Part shown: positions 25,304-64,000 of the stretch, one piece after another
Numbering within the stretch: the stretch's first letter is position 1
Layout of the letters: each line of letters starts with the position of its first letter
Assembly (NCBI GenBank): GCA_009823395.1
Contig: CM020504.1
Span: 20,864,540-20,928,539, forward strand
Source of the DNA: Thamnaconus septentrionalis
Lineage: Eukaryota; Chordata; Actinopteri; Tetraodontiformes; Monacanthidae
Direction of reading: 5' to 3'
DNA length: 64,000 nt
The notes under the pieces: model-generated
What the model was told of the DNA's origin: nothing
Seen by the model: the letters and a program-made list of their open reading frames with translations, nothing else
Databases searched by the model: none
Made by a program: the position numbers and the translations under genes

Positions 25304-25370
25304 GAACTTGCTTTTGAAAATTTCCTCAATGTGGGATTAATAAAGGCTTCTTCTTCTTCTTCTTCTTTAA
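25304..25370 (+). repeat. LINE-like 3' tail joined to tRNA-Ser
   Basis: Directly after the tRNA comes AAAATTTCCTCAATGTGGGATTAATAAAGGC-like sequence and then (CTT)n at 25347-25368. A GTGGGA(C/T)TAATAAAGG motif followed by a short tandem repeat is typical of the 3' ends of fish LINEs and the SINEs that borrow them. So the tRNA plus tail has the layout of a tRNA-headed retroposon. Confidence 0.45.
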
Positions 25371-26290
25371 TTTTGGATGAATGATGCACTTAAACTTTAT
25401 TGGAGCTAAGAGAAACAAAACTAAACCGTGTGAGGCCTTGGTGCTGCTTTACTCACAGTTCAGGTCTCAGGAGATTTAACTTTCTAGAACTAAACACAAA
25501 CTTTCAGGGTGAAAGTATTGAGTCACAAGGAATTGTTTGCAACTTTTAACAAACTTATTTCGGGGAACTATTTTAGGGAACTTGCTCTGCAACCATCTAA
25601 GGATGTTCTTGTTTTGCTAACAACAGTTCTAGCAGACACAGGGGGGAGATTGAGATTTCTTGGCCTTTACTTTTGAGGACTTCTTGTGTTACCAACTTGA
25701 TCTGTTTCAATGGTTTACCCAGTTCTTACATATCAGCAATATTACATGGCTGAGTGTAATTGTCAAAAGTCAAGAAATCTTGAGAATAACTGATCTAGTG
25801 CTCAGTTACATGCGACACTGCCTATGCAATCTTTACTTTGCTTCTCTTTAATCTCCTCATTCTGTTTGAAAGCTTGACACGGATGATTTTCTCCCGGTCC
25901 GTTTGATTTTCTTTGTTTTTATGCCACTGGTGCATGCAAACCTTTCACAGTGTCTGGTTCGTCAACACCAACTGGCTTTCACAGAAACACACAGTATTGT
26001 TCCTGTTTGTGTTTGCCGCTCCCCCTCCCCTAGAGGGGTGTGTCCGCCCTGGGTAATCCTACACCATTAACACATTGAGGTTACTGTAACTGGCCAAACA
26101 GCCTCTACCAGTGAGAGCAAGGACTCTACCTCACACCCACATGCAATGTGTCTGCTGCTTGAATCATGCCGACGCATGCCATTCTGTCATGCTTTTCTTC
26201 TTGGTAAGATGATAATCTTGAAACAAGAAGAGGAAGACGCGCTTGTCTGAGTGGAGCCCAGAAAGAATTGCTTTCCCCTGTTGCCACTCA

Positions 26291-26318
26291 GTGTGTGTGT
26301 GTGTGTGTGTGTGTGTGG
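26291..26318. repeat. (GT)n microsatellite
   Basis: About 14 GT units upstream of the first fry coding exon. Confidence 0.9.
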
Positions 26319-26556
26319 TGACGCTAGGAAGGTAGCTGGAAAAACCCCAAGAGAAAGAAAAAAAAAAGACGACGGTGCGAAGGAGAGAGAACAAGAGAAC
26401 CACCCAAACTTCCCAAACCACCCAATCAAGCTGCGCTCTGGTGCTAGATCCCTCCCTCGTCCACCACCTGAGAGCTGAGAAACAGAGCCGTGCCTCAGAG
26501 AAGTGCAAGAGAGGAAGGCATAAACAATGAGCAGGTGAGCACTAAAACAAGGCACT

Positions 26557-26603
26557 GAAGAAGAAGAAGAAGAAGAAGAAGAAGAAGAAGAAGAAGAAGA
26601 AGA
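26557..26603. repeat. (GAA)n trinucleotide tract
   Basis: About 15 GAA units, 400 bases before the start codon at 27004. It is possibly inside the leader or intron of the transcript that uses that start. Confidence 0.95.
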
Positions 26604-27003
26604 CTGCTGAATTTTATGGAAAACACCGCTGCCTCGAAAAACGGAAGACTTAGCCGAGAAGCAAAATAATATTAAGCGGAGGTTTGTCCACAGGCAGAAC
26701 CTGAAATCTCAGAGGAGCTGTGTACCTGTAACAACAAAGCAATGAGCTCACTCTGGGTCTCTATGCATTGAATGAACGACGTATAAAGCCAGAAGAAACT
26801 GGACACCAAAATGTGGACTAAGAGACGAGGAAAATGAAACCAAGGATTCCAGGGCCCCTCAAGGAGTCTTTTAAAGCTGCTGTTTTTCTGGAAAAACAAC
26901 ACTTTTTTAACAACACTTTTATCAAGTCTCCACTGAAGCCATAATGCAGTGTCTTCTTACCATCTTAAATAAGAAGCTAATGTAATTTTTTAAGAGCGGG
27001 ATC

Positions 27004-64000
<36,997 letters not shown>

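Overview
The window is a piece of a ray-finned (teleost) fish chromosome. The evidence is split genes with GT-AG introns, many of them only 80-100 bases long, eukaryotic intron-bearing tRNA genes, abundant CA/GT microsatellites, fish-type DNA-transposon remnants, and conceptual proteins that follow known vertebrate proteins exon by exon. All three protein genes lie on the + strand in the order b3glct (3' end) - rxfp2 (complete) - fry (nearly complete). This is the same neighbourhood as human chromosome 13q12-13 (B3GLCT, RXFP2, FRY), so the block is conserved vertebrate synteny and not a new system.

Layout. 1-1966: the last five coding exons, stop codon and poly(A) signal of b3glct, an ER glucosyltransferase ending in the retention signal RDEL. 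1967-7792: intergenic DNA with microsatellites, an intron-containing tRNA-Arg(TCT) gene and a TIR-bounded transposon remnant built from CTTGGTCTCG-like repeats. 7793-19198: rxfp2, 20 coding exons giving about 742 residues: signal peptide, one LDL-receptor class A module, ten leucine-rich repeats (one per exon of 72 or 75 bases), and a seven-helix receptor domain. Two tRNA genes, Arg(ACG) and His(GTG), sit together in one of its introns. 19320-20100: a CpG-rich block with CCAAT and GC boxes and a probable noncoding first exon, best read as the distal fry promoter. 20100-36391: the long 5' part of fry, with a tRNA-Ser(GCT) gene and three alternative first coding exons (27004, 32086, 34989), all ending in the same phase. 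36392-61672: 64 shared coding exons of fry, about 3,034 residues with the second start, plus two candidate microexons (9 and 18 bases). 61673-64000: fry 3' UTR, starting with a C-rich block.

The genes are neighbours by ancestry and do not form a pathway: B3GLCT glucosylates O-fucose on thrombospondin repeats in the ER, RXFP2 is an INSL3/relaxin-family GPCR, and FRY is a giant scaffold for NDR kinases and microtubules. The points most worth checking are the three fry first exons with separate promoter-like regions, an apparent reading-frame break in the last fry exon, the two microexons, and an 81-base in-frame intron in rxfp2 at the hinge between the repeats and the membrane domain. I see no bacterial-type operon, CRISPR array, viral genome or undescribed multi-gene system. 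Exon boundaries were placed by eye from splice signals, phase and similarity to remembered vertebrate proteins; no alignment was run.
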